From NCBI GenBank assembly GCA_014238335.1, contig JABABI010000010.1:1-64000 (forward strand): a stretch of 64,000 nt of DNA. The letters run 5' to 3'. The position numbers and the translations under genes are program-made. This document shows, piece after piece, positions 45,301-53,053 of this stretch (position 1 is the stretch's first letter; each line of letters begins with the position of its first letter). The DNA comes from Fuerstiella sp. GTDB lineage: Bacteria; Planctomycetota; Planctomycetia; Planctomycetales; Planctomycetaceae. Below the pieces are notes generated by a model. It did not search any database. It saw only the letters and a program-made list of their open reading frames with translations, and was not told where the DNA came from.

Positions 45301-45355
45301 GCCCAATCTGTGTCGTGTTCTGTTCAACACCAGCGAATTTGTCTTTCTGGACTAG
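42314..45355 (+). CDS. DUF1549/DUF1553 protein with PSCyt1 cytochrome and inserted discoidin-like domain
   Basis: A 1013-residue exported protein, second of its kind in the window. After a signal sequence, residues 35-125 are the PSCyt1 cytochrome domain with haem motif CLACH. DUF1549 follows (QSPIDAFILSKHRALGL, RRLTYDLTGLPPTPEQV, QYGERWARHWLDVVKYADT, QCARCHNHKFDPFTQEHYY with a second CxxCH), then a short coiled coil. Residues 455-600 look like a discoidin/F5-8 type C fold (EKWVEVDLGQEMEIAKIVLHP, RFIRVTATKLADRTGVFIFALAE), which is absent from the 13.3-15.8 kb copy and would bind carbohydrate. DUF1553 ends the protein (NRVWQYHFGKGIADSPNDLG). It is followed 110 bases later by DUF1501. Confidence 0.93.
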   Translation: MTIRFSTIQYVTVLACLTAATSGQSVVFGSDDADSFSKVQTLLEHRCLACHNAVDRKGDFSLQTESALKDSGYVVAGKAVESHLLSVLKSADGEPPSMPKGGEALTAEEVRLIANWIEQGAKWPAAVVLREPIVNDFEWWSFQPIRRPEVPSVSTETSDPEWQQSPIDAFILSKHRALGLTRTPAADRRTLIRRLTYDLTGLPPTPEQVRMFEANEDPQAYPELVERLLASPQYGERWARHWLDVVKYADTCGYDKDKLRPNAWPYRDYVIRSFNDDKPYSRFVQEQIAGDALFPNEPDGILGLGFVAAGPWDFIGHVEVPESKIDGMVARNLDRDEMITNTLNTFCSVTIQCARCHNHKFDPFTQEHYYSLQSIFAAVDRAERRYDTDPETERVRRELSESRDEVAAQLKKFDDDVKQEGGTQLAALDKRIAALKPKAQPADKRPEFGYHSQTSATQDAEKWVEVDLGQEMEIAKIVLHPCHDDFGGIGAGFGFPVRFRVNTRPDAVSADTNALSGRAPSVPPAEGLEQFVTKDFPNPGLSTVELSGNATNARFIRVTATKLADRTGVFIFALAELEILNSQDDNVALAAKVTALDSIEAPSRWRKSNLTDGIWATAADPAVVAELSAAEKQRTEILNRILTPDRVALHQKLMKQRSDVDEQVKTLPAGRMVYAAATHFNPQGNFKPTSGMPRSVSILHRGNIQQPQTAVHPGVIPLTMNSRWQFKLPEDHTEADRRTALARWITSPDNPLTWRSIANRVWQYHFGKGIADSPNDLGRMGQLPTHPELLDWLADEFRKTQSFKHLHRLIVSSATYRQASTRDEPNGVIDSDNQYLWRMNRRRLSAEELRDSVLSISGRLNGKMGGPGFYLFALEKTAHSPHFEYHKFDPDDAASHRRSVYRFIARSQPDPFMTMLDCADSSQSTPRRTETLTSLQALSLLNNNFNLTMARHFAARVESEATGSSVSTRAFELVTGRQPTHSEREQLDSYLQQYGLPNLCRVLFNTSEFVFLD

Positions 45356-45465
45356 TGGAAAAGGTGTCAGGTACCAAAAACCGGAACGGACCGAATGGTG
45401 CTTCGCATTGGGGGACCTGACCGCTATTCCAACCCAAGATTTAACTTTAAGATAATACTGGTTCA

Positions 45466-46926
45466 ATGCAAACGCGACGCCAACTTCTGAATACAACGGC
45501 CCACGGATTTGCCGGACTTGCCGCGTCGACGATGCTGTTCGAGCAGGACGACGCTCGTGCAGAGTCGCGTACTGGTGGCGGCGTCGTGGATGTGCTGCAT
45601 CATCCGGCAAAAGCGAAACGAGTCGTTCAACTGTTCATGGGAGGTGCGGCCAGTCATCTCGATCTCTGGGATCACAAACCGGCCCTTGAAAAACACCACG
45701 GCGAAAAATCGGACTTCGGCGAACACGTTGAGGCATTTCAAAACGGCCTGGGCCCCTGGATGAAGTCACCGTTTAAATTCGCACCACATGGCAACTGCGG
45801 AAAGATGCTGGGCGATGTTGTGGCACCACTGGGTGAGTGCGTTGACGACATCGCCTTCGTTCACAACGTTGTCGGCAAGACCGGAGTCCACAGCCAGGCG
45901 ACGTACCTGCAGGCGACCGGGTTTCAGCAACCTGGTTTTCCGGGTATGGGAGCGTGGGTCAGCTACGGCCTGGGAACACTGAACGAAAACCTGCCGACTT
46001 TTGTCGTACTGCCCGATCATCGCGGCTTTGCCAGCAACGGGCCGAAAAACTGGGGTTCCGCGTTTCTGCCAGCCAGCACGCAGGGCACGACAATCTTCCC
46101 GCAGCGAAAAAATCCGATCGCCGATCTGCTGCCCGACGCCGACTACGTCACTAAGGCCAGCGACGCAGCCGGCCTGCAGCTGCTGCAGCAACTGAATCAG
46201 AATTACAAACAACAGCGCGACGGCGATTCCCGGCTGGGAGCGCGCATTCGCAGTTACGAACTGGCCGCTAAAATGCAGCTGAGTGCGCCGGAAGCGTTCG
46301 ATCTTTCCAGAGAATCGCAGCACACGCTGAAGATGTATGGTCTTGATAACCCCGACGCGACCTATCCGGATCACATCAACATCCCGGAAGAAGCTGAATA
46401 CTTTGGCCGCAAGTGTCTGGTCGCTCGTCGCCTGCTGGAACGTGGCGTCCGGTTCATTCAGATCTGGTCCGGCAATGACAACAGCTTTCCCCGCCGCAAC
46501 TGGGACAGCCACGAAGACATCGAACGAGACCATAAGCCGCTGGCAACAGGCATGGCCATCGGAACGGCCGCATTGCTGAAGGACCTCAGCCAGCGCGGAT
46601 TGCTGGAGGACACCATCGTTTTGTGGACAACAGAATTCGGTCGCATGCCGTCAACTCAGGGCAGCAAGGGACGAGACCATAACCCCTACGTTTTCACCAA
46701 CTGGCTTTGCGGTGGAGGCATCAAAGGCGGCGTCAGCTACGGACCGTCCGATGAGTGGGGCTACAAGCCACTGGATCGAGACAACCCGACTCAGGTCTAT
46801 GATGTACATGCCACAATTCTGCATCAACTGGGCATCGATCACGAACGTCTGACCGTGCGGCACAACGGAATTGACCGTCGGCTGACGAATGTCCATGGCC
46901 ACGTAATCGAGGACATTGTCGGCTAG
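45466..46926 (+). CDS. DUF1501 family secreted protein (sulfatase-like fold)
   Basis: A 486-residue protein, partner of the preceding DUF1549/DUF1553 gene. It starts with an arginine-pair signal (MQTRRQLLNTTAHGFAGLAA) that probably uses the TAT pathway. Family blocks are AKRVVQLFMGGAASHLDLWDHKP, FPGMGAWVSYGLGTLNENLPTFVVLPD, LLERGVRFIQIWSGND, VLWTTEFGRMPSTQGSKGRDHN, FTNWLCGGGIKGGVSYGPSDEWGY and YDVHATILHQLGIDHERLTV. Compared with the copy at 11.8-13.2 kb it keeps the GRDHN and HATILHxLGxDH elements. Its stop codon is the first base triplet of a dispersed repeat. Confidence 0.93.
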   Translation: MQTRRQLLNTTAHGFAGLAASTMLFEQDDARAESRTGGGVVDVLHHPAKAKRVVQLFMGGAASHLDLWDHKPALEKHHGEKSDFGEHVEAFQNGLGPWMKSPFKFAPHGNCGKMLGDVVAPLGECVDDIAFVHNVVGKTGVHSQATYLQATGFQQPGFPGMGAWVSYGLGTLNENLPTFVVLPDHRGFASNGPKNWGSAFLPASTQGTTIFPQRKNPIADLLPDADYVTKASDAAGLQLLQQLNQNYKQQRDGDSRLGARIRSYELAAKMQLSAPEAFDLSRESQHTLKMYGLDNPDATYPDHINIPEEAEYFGRKCLVARRLLERGVRFIQIWSGNDNSFPRRNWDSHEDIERDHKPLATGMAIGTAALLKDLSQRGLLEDTIVLWTTEFGRMPSTQGSKGRDHNPYVFTNWLCGGGIKGGVSYGPSDEWGYKPLDRDNPTQVYDVHATILHQLGIDHERLTVRHNGIDRRLTNVHGHVIEDIVG

Positions 46927-47035
46927 AGCAGTTTACCTGTTGTCGTGGACATTACTGGCTCGTGGGAGTAACGAAACTGCTATTGAAAAGCATTCTCCGC
47001 GGCCACAAGTCATAGTGAAACGCTGTAGAGCGCAC
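46924..47035 (+). repeat. Dispersed stop-codon-anchored repeat, copy A
   Basis: Begins with the TAG stop of the DUF1501 gene (TAGAGCAGTTTAC) and runs to GTGAAACGCTGTAGAGCGCAC. Arms AGCAGTTT (46927-46934) and AAACTGCT (46974-46981) are perfectly complementary, and TTACT/AGTAA lies inside them, so the RNA can fold a nested hairpin. It is clearly related to copies at 51548 and 56249. The remaining bases to 47241 hold a further block shared with 50148-50199 and no gene. Confidence 0.75.
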
Positions 47036-47065
47036 TTCACCGGAGTGCAGCAACTCTCGCCAACG

Positions 47066-47117
47066 TTCAACTGTAGAATTGCTTTCCGGACCCCCTACAC
47101 ACCCGTGCGATACGCAC
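47066..47117 (+). repeat. Second shared block downstream of repeat copy A
   Basis: TTCAACTGTAGAATTG and the following ACACACCCGTGCGATACG closely match 50148-50199 (about three quarters identical by eye over some 50 bases). Confidence 0.5.
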
Positions 47118-47241
47118 TCATACGGAGAGGCGAATTATTTCGACGGAAGCACTTCGTTTCGAAATACGGTTTGACCATGTGGGGAAACTGAGGATTTCTA
47201 TCTGAGCCACCACTTCAATCGGGTGGGTCGGTCGGCCCGCG

Positions 47242-48144
47242 CTACGAACGCGTATTCTTCAGGTGCTCGCTGGCCTGAGTCAGGATGCGACGCTCGCGAT
47301 CCGTCAGACTTGCTTCGCCATGTGCACTGATCTTCGCCAGAATGTCGTCGATCTTCGTTGAATAATCCACTTCAGGCTGGCTGCCTGGGTTATAGACTTT
47401 GAGGTTGGACCGCGGCTTCGGAGTTTCGTTCAGCCGTCCGGCAAATTGGTCCCACCACCTCGTGAGATTCATGTTCCACTGAAAATACAAGAAGCCAAAG
47501 GCGAGGCCTCCGAGGTGAGCCGCATGACCGACCTTGGCGCCGTCGCCAACGATCAAGCTGGGAGCGAGCCCCAGAAAGCCGAGTCCGTCCCAGGCAACCG
47601 CAACGGCCAGCAGCCAGCGTGCTTCAATCGGCAGAATCCCGAAGAAGTACAACTTCATTCGAGGATAATGAAGGGCGAACAGCACGAAGACTGCACAAAC
47701 GGCTCCGGACGCCCCCAGAGCCCAGTCCTGTCCCGGCGTTCGAAAGATGGCCATTGAACTGGCCTGCACCATTCCGGAAAACACAGCAGATGCCAGATAA
47801 ACCCACAGGAATTCACGTTCACCAAGAGTTTGAGAGACAATTCGTCCCAGAAAAAACAGTCCCAGCATGTTGCAGCCAATATGCAGCAACTGCGTTTCGC
47901 TGTGAATAAAGGCATAGGTCAGCAGCCGCCAGACCTGGCCGTGACTGAACACCAAGTCACGCTCGATTGCCAGCCAGTCGAAGGCCAGCGAGTCTGCCTG
48001 TGGACGTTGTGTCAGCAGTTGCAGAAGAAAAACGCCAACGGTGACAAGAACGATTTTTGCCACCATGGACAACGGTCGACGTGACGCAACCGTCGGTGGC
48101 TGCGAAACCGTGGAAGAATTACCGTCTCGGTCGTAAATGCCCAT
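47242..48144 (-). CDS. Rhomboid family intramembrane serine protease
   Basis: A 300-residue inner-membrane protein with six or seven helices. The catalytic Ser lies in LGASGAVCAVFVLF and the catalytic His in VGHAAHLGGLAFGFLYF, with the HIGCNMLGLFFLG (H..N) segment before them, so the enzyme should be active. It cleaves membrane helices of unknown substrates. The start at 48144 (MGIYDRDGNSS) matches the usual planctomycete opening; a GTG at 48156 would add four residues. A cytoplasmic C-terminal tail of about 70 residues (YSTKIDDILAKISAHGEASL, DRERRILTQASEHLK) is helical and of unknown role. Confidence 0.94.
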   Translation of the reverse strand: MGIYDRDGNSSTVSQPPTVASRRPLSMVAKIVLVTVGVFLLQLLTQRPQADSLAFDWLAIERDLVFSHGQVWRLLTYAFIHSETQLLHIGCNMLGLFFLGRIVSQTLGEREFLWVYLASAVFSGMVQASSMAIFRTPGQDWALGASGAVCAVFVLFALHYPRMKLYFFGILPIEARWLLAVAVAWDGLGFLGLAPSLIVGDGAKVGHAAHLGGLAFGFLYFQWNMNLTRWWDQFAGRLNETPKPRSNLKVYNPGSQPEVDYSTKIDDILAKISAHGEASLTDRERRILTQASEHLKNTRS

Positions 48145-48322
48145 CTGCAAGAACACCCGCTAAACAAACAATGAGCGCGCAGTAGCGCTGTTGGAAATCA
48201 CTTGTGGTATAAATCGACGGACAGCAAAGTCTGAATTGAGCGGACGTGTAGTCAGTAACAGGCGACAGAGTAAATACCCGACAGCCGATCACGTTATGTC
48301 AGTCCTGAGGCTGACACACGAA

Positions 48323-49294
48323 TCAGTTAGCCGTTGCTGACTGACCGGTCACTTTGGGTGGATCCAACGACGTCCCCGGAGACAGATCCGGCAGCTTCGT
48401 AGCCGCGCCGGCCAATGCCTCCAATTTCTGGTTACGTTCCTCCGACGACGCTTTCAACGCACGACGAAGGTAGTCGACGTCCAGCTGAAGCTGATTTCGT
48501 TCTTCCTCAAAGTCTTCGATGGCCTGAAGCAGTCCGACGACAAACTCAGGCCGCTCAGGGTCAACAATGCCAGAGGGGTTCCCCAGCAATTCTCCGTTTC
48601 GCACGCTTAAAGCGTTTTCGGCGGCCTGCAGCAACCCCTGCTGACGAACGATGTTTGCGACCGTTTGTTGGGTCAATTCGTTAGTGCGAACCAGGCGGCG
48701 AAACAATTCATCGATGCTTGTGCGATCTCCGGAAGGAATCATGCCCCGCAATCGCCACGCCGCGTTGACGGGCCACTTGGCCGCCTCCTGTGGGGACACC
48801 AGATGAACCGGTTGCAGCACGCAACTGGTTGCCGTTAGTCCGGCCTGAGGGACGATGAATTCACCAGCGTAGGTTACTCCTTCCGCGCCGTTATAAAAGG
48901 CGTGGACCACCGGCAGCATAAGCTGTTGAGCTCCGTTTTCGTCCGTTACCTGACGAGTCACCAGCCCGTTGTTCGTGCCGATGTTCGAAAAACGCAATTG
49001 TCCGTTTTGTTTTGTGATCGCACCTGAGTTCTGCGGGAAGTTCCAGTAACGGTCCCATCCAGTCACGAGGTTCTCAAGATCAGTGGACGCTTTCGTGAGT
49101 TCCTGGCGTGCAGCTGTACGAAGTTCAACGGCCTCAATAGCATCAACTTTGGCATCTCGTAGTTTCTCTGACCATTGATTGTGAAACACCAACAGCTTGG
49201 GTGTCCAGCCACCAAACTTGCCGGGAATCGGCGCCATGGCCAACAGCAACAGCAACAGGGTGAGCGACAGACAGATTTTACCAAGCGTGCTCAT
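48323..49294 (-). CDS. Membrane-anchored protein with coiled-coil segments, unknown function
   Basis: A 323-residue protein with an N-terminal signal or anchor (ICLSLTLLLLLLAMAPIPG). Two coiled-coil stretches flank a beta-rich middle: residues 38-78 (WSEKLRDAKVDAIEAVEL..ARQELTKASTDLENL) and 205-295 (LVRTNELTQQTVANIVRQQ, EDFEEERNQLQLDVDYLRRAL). CGGAGATCGTTC precedes the ATG, a good ribosome binding site. The family was not recognised. The long parallel helices suggest an oligomeric periplasmic protein, but there is no direct clue to function. Confidence 0.75.
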   Translation of the reverse strand: MSTLGKICLSLTLLLLLLAMAPIPGKFGGWTPKLLVFHNQWSEKLRDAKVDAIEAVELRTAARQELTKASTDLENLVTGWDRYWNFPQNSGAITKQNGQLRFSNIGTNNGLVTRQVTDENGAQQLMLPVVHAFYNGAEGVTYAGEFIVPQAGLTATSCVLQPVHLVSPQEAAKWPVNAAWRLRGMIPSGDRTSIDELFRRLVRTNELTQQTVANIVRQQGLLQAAENALSVRNGELLGNPSGIVDPERPEFVVGLLQAIEDFEEERNQLQLDVDYLRRALKASSEERNQKLEALAGAATKLPDLSPGTSLDPPKVTGQSATAN

Positions 49295-50845
49295 GAACGA
49301 TCTCCGAAAGCCGGTCAGTGTCGGTCACTGACGGCTTCCGACCATTGGGAATGTAATGTCACGGTCCAGGAAGGCACTGCCACAGACCATGCCAGTTGAC
49401 GATCGGAACCCAAAACTCAACTCAAGAACAAATCAGCGACCAGGAGCAGCGCTAAATCCTTCACGTATCCTGACCATCGGCGGTTGATGACCTGGCGTTC
49501 ACGAGTATCCAGCTCTGCCATCGATGACAACCGTTTTCACTGTCCTACGTCGCATCCAGCTTCCCAGGCACTCCATGCTGAAAAGTTCTTGCGATCGGAG
49601 AACATTCTCCAAGTATCCTAAACGGCCAAAAACTGCACCTCAAGCACAAAAGATCAGGATTTACAGGCCTAACCTTCCAAGCGCGCTGCGCAGCACGGTT
49701 GTTGCCATTGAACCGGGCCAGCAACTGCTATTCGAAACCCTCTCCGCCAGAACGGACCAGATTTCACGTGCGGGCGGTGAGCGACTAAGGCAATCGCTCA
49801 CCGCTGGCATAGAATTATCCATAAACAGTGTTAAAGCAAGCAGTTAGACGAAGTTCCTGCACCCGAATCAACCGTGTGTCCAACGAAGACGACTGGAGGG
49901 GCCTCCAAGTGCACGTCGTCGCCTTCGACCCAAGCGTCGCCGGGACGCTTACCGTAGACTCCCCGTTTCGACGCCAGAAAGAACTTCCTGACGTTGCCCT
50001 GAGCGGCAAGCCGGAGCAGCTGCGTAATTCAGCCGCAGTGCGGCGTCTCACCAGAATACAATTGTTTTGGCGGGACAGCGGTACATGCTCGGTCACGCCC
50101 AGCGATAAACGCCTTCTTAACCGATACGTGGCGATTTCCGCGACGGGTTCAACTGTAAAATTGTTCGCCGGCCCCACGACACCTCCGCGCGATGCCCACA
50201 CATTGCAACGCGGCCACGTTTGAAACAGCCCTCTGACGTCGGAAGCCCGCGCGCATGTTACGTATTCTTGACACATTCGTTAGCACCGTCATAAGCAGAC
50301 TGAACATCAAAACCAATATGGCCGACTGTATCGGAACAGCTCAGACGGGTATAACCTGTTTCATGCAGGACGTTTACACGGAAGTTGCGGTTGTGCCGTT
50401 TATAACGATTGATCGTCTGGTACAGATTCTGCGGATTGCGACAGTTCGTTGTGACATAGCGATTGTTTTGGTTGCAGCGATTGTGTGGTCCGAGCGACGG
50501 CGATCGATTGAGCCCGATTTCATGTTCGGCGGACCGAGAGAGGCACAACTGCTGAGACTGATCGCGACGTGAGCACAGCAAGAGAGAATGTTGACGGCCA
50601 TTCCAAAACCGTCGCGGAGTCAGTTCGCTGACTTCTTTGTTCGTCCATAGCGAGGCGGGGCCTGCTCCGCCTCGCATCGGACGAACATCAGCTCAATGTT
50701 CATGTGATTTATGATCAGCTCGAAGACACATTGGGGCTGACAATCCTGTTCGGACAACAAGGTGAGTTACCGACAATCGCGACCGGTTTTGATGCCGGCT
50801 TAACAACTCTTCCGGTCGATTTCGCGGAAGAAACGGAGAACTGCA
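49295..50845. other. 1.5 kb region without a recognisable gene
   Basis: Several overlapping frames of 75-153 codons occur on both strands here, but none shows family motifs, a signal peptide or a ribosome binding site, and they overlap one another. A minus-strand frame at 50258-50677 is Asn/Tyr-rich and is not called. The block at 50148-50199 repeats 47066-47117. This may be decayed DNA. Confidence 0.45.
50148..50199 (+). repeat. Partial repeat copy matching 47066-47117
   Basis: TTCAACTGTAAAATTG and the following ACACCTCCGCGCGATGCC match the block downstream of repeat copy A, with about three quarters identity by eye. The stop-anchored first part of the repeat is not seen next to it. Confidence 0.45.
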
Positions 50846-51550
50846 ATGCTGAAGCTGCTGACAAACACTCGGCAGGACGTAAACGGAGTGATCCTGTCCC
50901 GCGACACCAAAATGACTGGTTCCATAATCGTCCTCAGTCTGATCACCGGAATGACGTGCCTGCACGGTGCCGAGAATGACGACGTGACAAATCACGCCGG
51001 CGTGGTCACACCTTCTGATCAGCCTGTGGCCCAGCCTCGGATCCCGCGTCCCTCAGTTCCGGCCACGGATCGCGTACACATCAGCCACGATGCAACCGTT
51101 CATCCGCCGCATAACACCATTCCCTGTCCCGACTGCATCAGCTCAAATCAGGGACATAACAGAATTCGGTATCGACATGAAGGTTGCGGCAGTCCGGAAT
51201 GTACCAGCTGCCACAACGCTCGTTACCTGGCCGGACCCCATGGACTGATCGGAAATGGGGGCACGCCGCTGCACCCACATCACTACGGCCATGGCGGGTA
51301 TGAAAACTATGCAGGCAGTTATCAGTCCGGAGGCTGTTATGCTGGTACTCGCGTCATTGGAAGTCCTTCGGTGGAGCGAGCGATTGGCGTGGGATGCATG
51401 CGGATCACTGAATGGCCATCACCCTGTACCGGATTGACACTGACAGAAGAGCAACACCTGTTCATGGGAGCCGGACACTGTGCAACATCATGTCAGCCGT
51501 TTTGCAAACCCGCCTACATGAACATCCCTGATCACGTCTGGGTGGAGTAG
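50846..51550 (+). CDS. Exported Cys/His-rich protein with CxxC and CxxCH motifs
   Basis: A 234-residue protein of no recognised family. ACGGAGAACTGCA gives a good ribosome binding site for the ATG at 50846; an internal ATG at 50912 would start directly at the hydrophobic signal (GSIIVLSLITGMTCLHGAE). The mature part is rich in Cys, His and Gly: CPDC, CGSPECTSCHNARY (CTSCH fits a c-type haem site), a PLHPHHYGHGGYENY stretch, then paired cysteines near the end (CATSCQPFCKP). Metal or haem binding is likely, but the sequence alone does not decide which. Its TAG stop is the start of repeat copy C. Confidence 0.7.
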   Translation: MLKLLTNTRQDVNGVILSRDTKMTGSIIVLSLITGMTCLHGAENDDVTNHAGVVTPSDQPVAQPRIPRPSVPATDRVHISHDATVHPPHNTIPCPDCISSNQGHNRIRYRHEGCGSPECTSCHNARYLAGPHGLIGNGGTPLHPHHYGHGGYENYAGSYQSGGCYAGTRVIGSPSVERAIGVGCMRITEWPSPCTGLTLTEEQHLFMGAGHCATSCQPFCKPAYMNIPDHVWVE

Positions 51551-51660
51551 CAAAGTTCTCTTATTGCCGGAGACAATATCGACTCGTTGGAGTATGAAAA
51601 TTGCTATTGAAAAAAAGACTTCGCAGCCACAAAACAGCGGGCAACTCTGTACTGTAACTG
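51548..51660 (+). repeat. Dispersed stop-codon-anchored repeat, copy C (most diverged)
   Basis: Starts at the TAG stop of the Cys/His-rich gene: TAGCAAAGTTCTCTTATTG, then GACTCGTTGGAGTATG, TTGCTATTGAAAA and GCAGCCACAAAACAGCG. It aligns along its length with copies A and B. Outer arms GCAA..TT and AA.TTGC appear to have changed together relative to copy A. Confidence 0.6.
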
Positions 51661-51758
51661 ATGCACCAGTCGGGGTCGCGGCGGGCTGATCAACGACGGC
51701 ATCGCCGCCTGAAACGCACATTTCGGAAACCACGTCTGTTCGGAATGTGCGTTTATGC

Positions 51759-52868
51759 TTATGAAAACGGGTTAGCAAGGGTGACAAACAGCAGATGCAG
51801 GACATACACCAGTAACACCACGCCCCCTGCCAGCGACGTGATTCGACCCGACTTCCAGGGAAATACGATCAGCATCACAGTCAGCAACAGCATGACCGGC
51901 AGATCCAGCAGTATTGTTTGACGACCGATGGGCAACGGCTGGACCAGCGCGCACGATGCCAGCACCCAGCAGATGTTCAGAACGTTCGACCCGATGATAT
52001 TGCCTATCCCCAGGGCTTCGTGTCCCTTCAGGACGGCGATGAGTGAAATCGAAAGCTCCGGTAATGATGTTCCAACGGCAAACAGAGTGAGCCCCAGCAC
52101 CAGTTTGGGCACGCCCATTCGCAGCGCTATTTCTTCTCCGTTGCACACCAGCACTCGACTGCCGATCACAACGATGGCCGATGCCACGATAAACACGATC
52201 GCTGGCTTGATCAGTGCCGTCCGAGTGGGAACTGCGTTCTGCTGAACACCGTCACCGATCGACATTTCGAACCGAGCCTGGCGTGCTATCTGAATCGAAT
52301 AGCCGAGGTACCAGAACATTCCGAAAAACAGGATGGCGGCCTGCCACCGGCTCAGACCAAATTCAGTCGGTTTTCCCGCCATCACTGCGCCGCCGGAATC
52401 AAACAGACTGAACAGGCAGGTCAGAACGCAACTGCCCAGCATGAACATACCCGGCCCCTTCAGCATGTCTCGACCAGTGGTAATCCCTGCCTGCCGTCCG
52501 CTGCGTCGCGCATGCAAGTCGTAAATGATCGCACATGTTCCGATGATCAGTCCGATGTTGCACAGACACGATCCGATAGCATTGCCGACCGCGAACTCCG
52601 CTGATCCTGAGAGCGTTCCCGTCAGTGACACCATGAATTCCGGAAACGACGTCGCCATACTGACGATCGTAGCTCCCACGACGACTGGCGGTATGTGAGT
52701 GATCTGAGCGATCTCAACAGAGCTGTCCGTAAACAGATCACCTCCTTTTGTGATCGCCACCATTCCGATCAGAATCATCACAACCAGGCCGAAATAAGAT
52801 GACGCGGCCTCGCCTCCCACTAACAGGGAGACAGCATTGGCGACCAGAAGCAGAGGATCATCGATCAC
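51759..52868 (-). CDS. Na+/Ca2+ exchanger (CaCA family, YrbG-like)
   Basis: A 369-residue inner-membrane protein with ten or eleven helices and the two inverted alpha repeats of the family. The first is PPVVVGATIVSMATSFPEFM with the GNAIGSCLCNIGLI segment, and the second is PKLVLGLTLFAVGTSLPELS with GIGNIIGSNVLNI. The glutamates in TSFPE and TSLPE are the expected ion-binding residues, so it should be an active exchanger, using Na+ or H+ to export Ca2+. It reads on the minus strand, away from its neighbours, and no partner gene is evident. Confidence 0.93.
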   Translation of the reverse strand: MIDDPLLLVANAVSLLVGGEAASSYFGLVVMILIGMVAITKGGDLFTDSSVEIAQITHIPPVVVGATIVSMATSFPEFMVSLTGTLSGSAEFAVGNAIGSCLCNIGLIIGTCAIIYDLHARRSGRQAGITTGRDMLKGPGMFMLGSCVLTCLFSLFDSGGAVMAGKPTEFGLSRWQAAILFFGMFWYLGYSIQIARQARFEMSIGDGVQQNAVPTRTALIKPAIVFIVASAIVVIGSRVLVCNGEEIALRMGVPKLVLGLTLFAVGTSLPELSISLIAVLKGHEALGIGNIIGSNVLNICWVLASCALVQPLPIGRQTILLDLPVMLLLTVMLIVFPWKSGRITSLAGGVVLLVYVLHLLFVTLANPFS

Positions 52869-53053
52869 GGTGGTTCAGACGAATATTAGAAGAATTGAGG
52901 AAAATGCTGGCAGTAGGTTAGTGGTGTCAGGTCGTTCTGCACAGCGACCCCCGGGAGGAACCGGAAACGGGCGGTGGCACACAGGCCGCCACCAACTATA
53001 ATTACCTTCAGGATTTCCTGCTGCCTGTTCACCTTTTTTCCGGAGCCGCCACG

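Noticed and set aside
46924..47035. Repeat copies as tRNA genes or insertion-sequence ends
   Set aside because: No cloverleaf or T-loop sequence can be drawn, and no transposase or terminal inverted repeats are near.
49399..49523. 34-codon minus-strand ORF with a hydrophobic end (MAELDTRERQVINRRWS start)
   Set aside because: No ribosome binding site and no further support, although the composition is protein-like.
49815..50276. 153-codon minus-strand ORF and the overlapping 131-codon plus-strand ORF
   Set aside because: They shadow each other; neither has a ribosome binding site or a recognisable motif.
50258..50677. 139-codon Asn/Tyr-rich minus-strand ORF
   Set aside because: Unusual composition made it worth a look, but no signal, motif or ribosome binding site was seen and a similar-sized ORF lies opposite.
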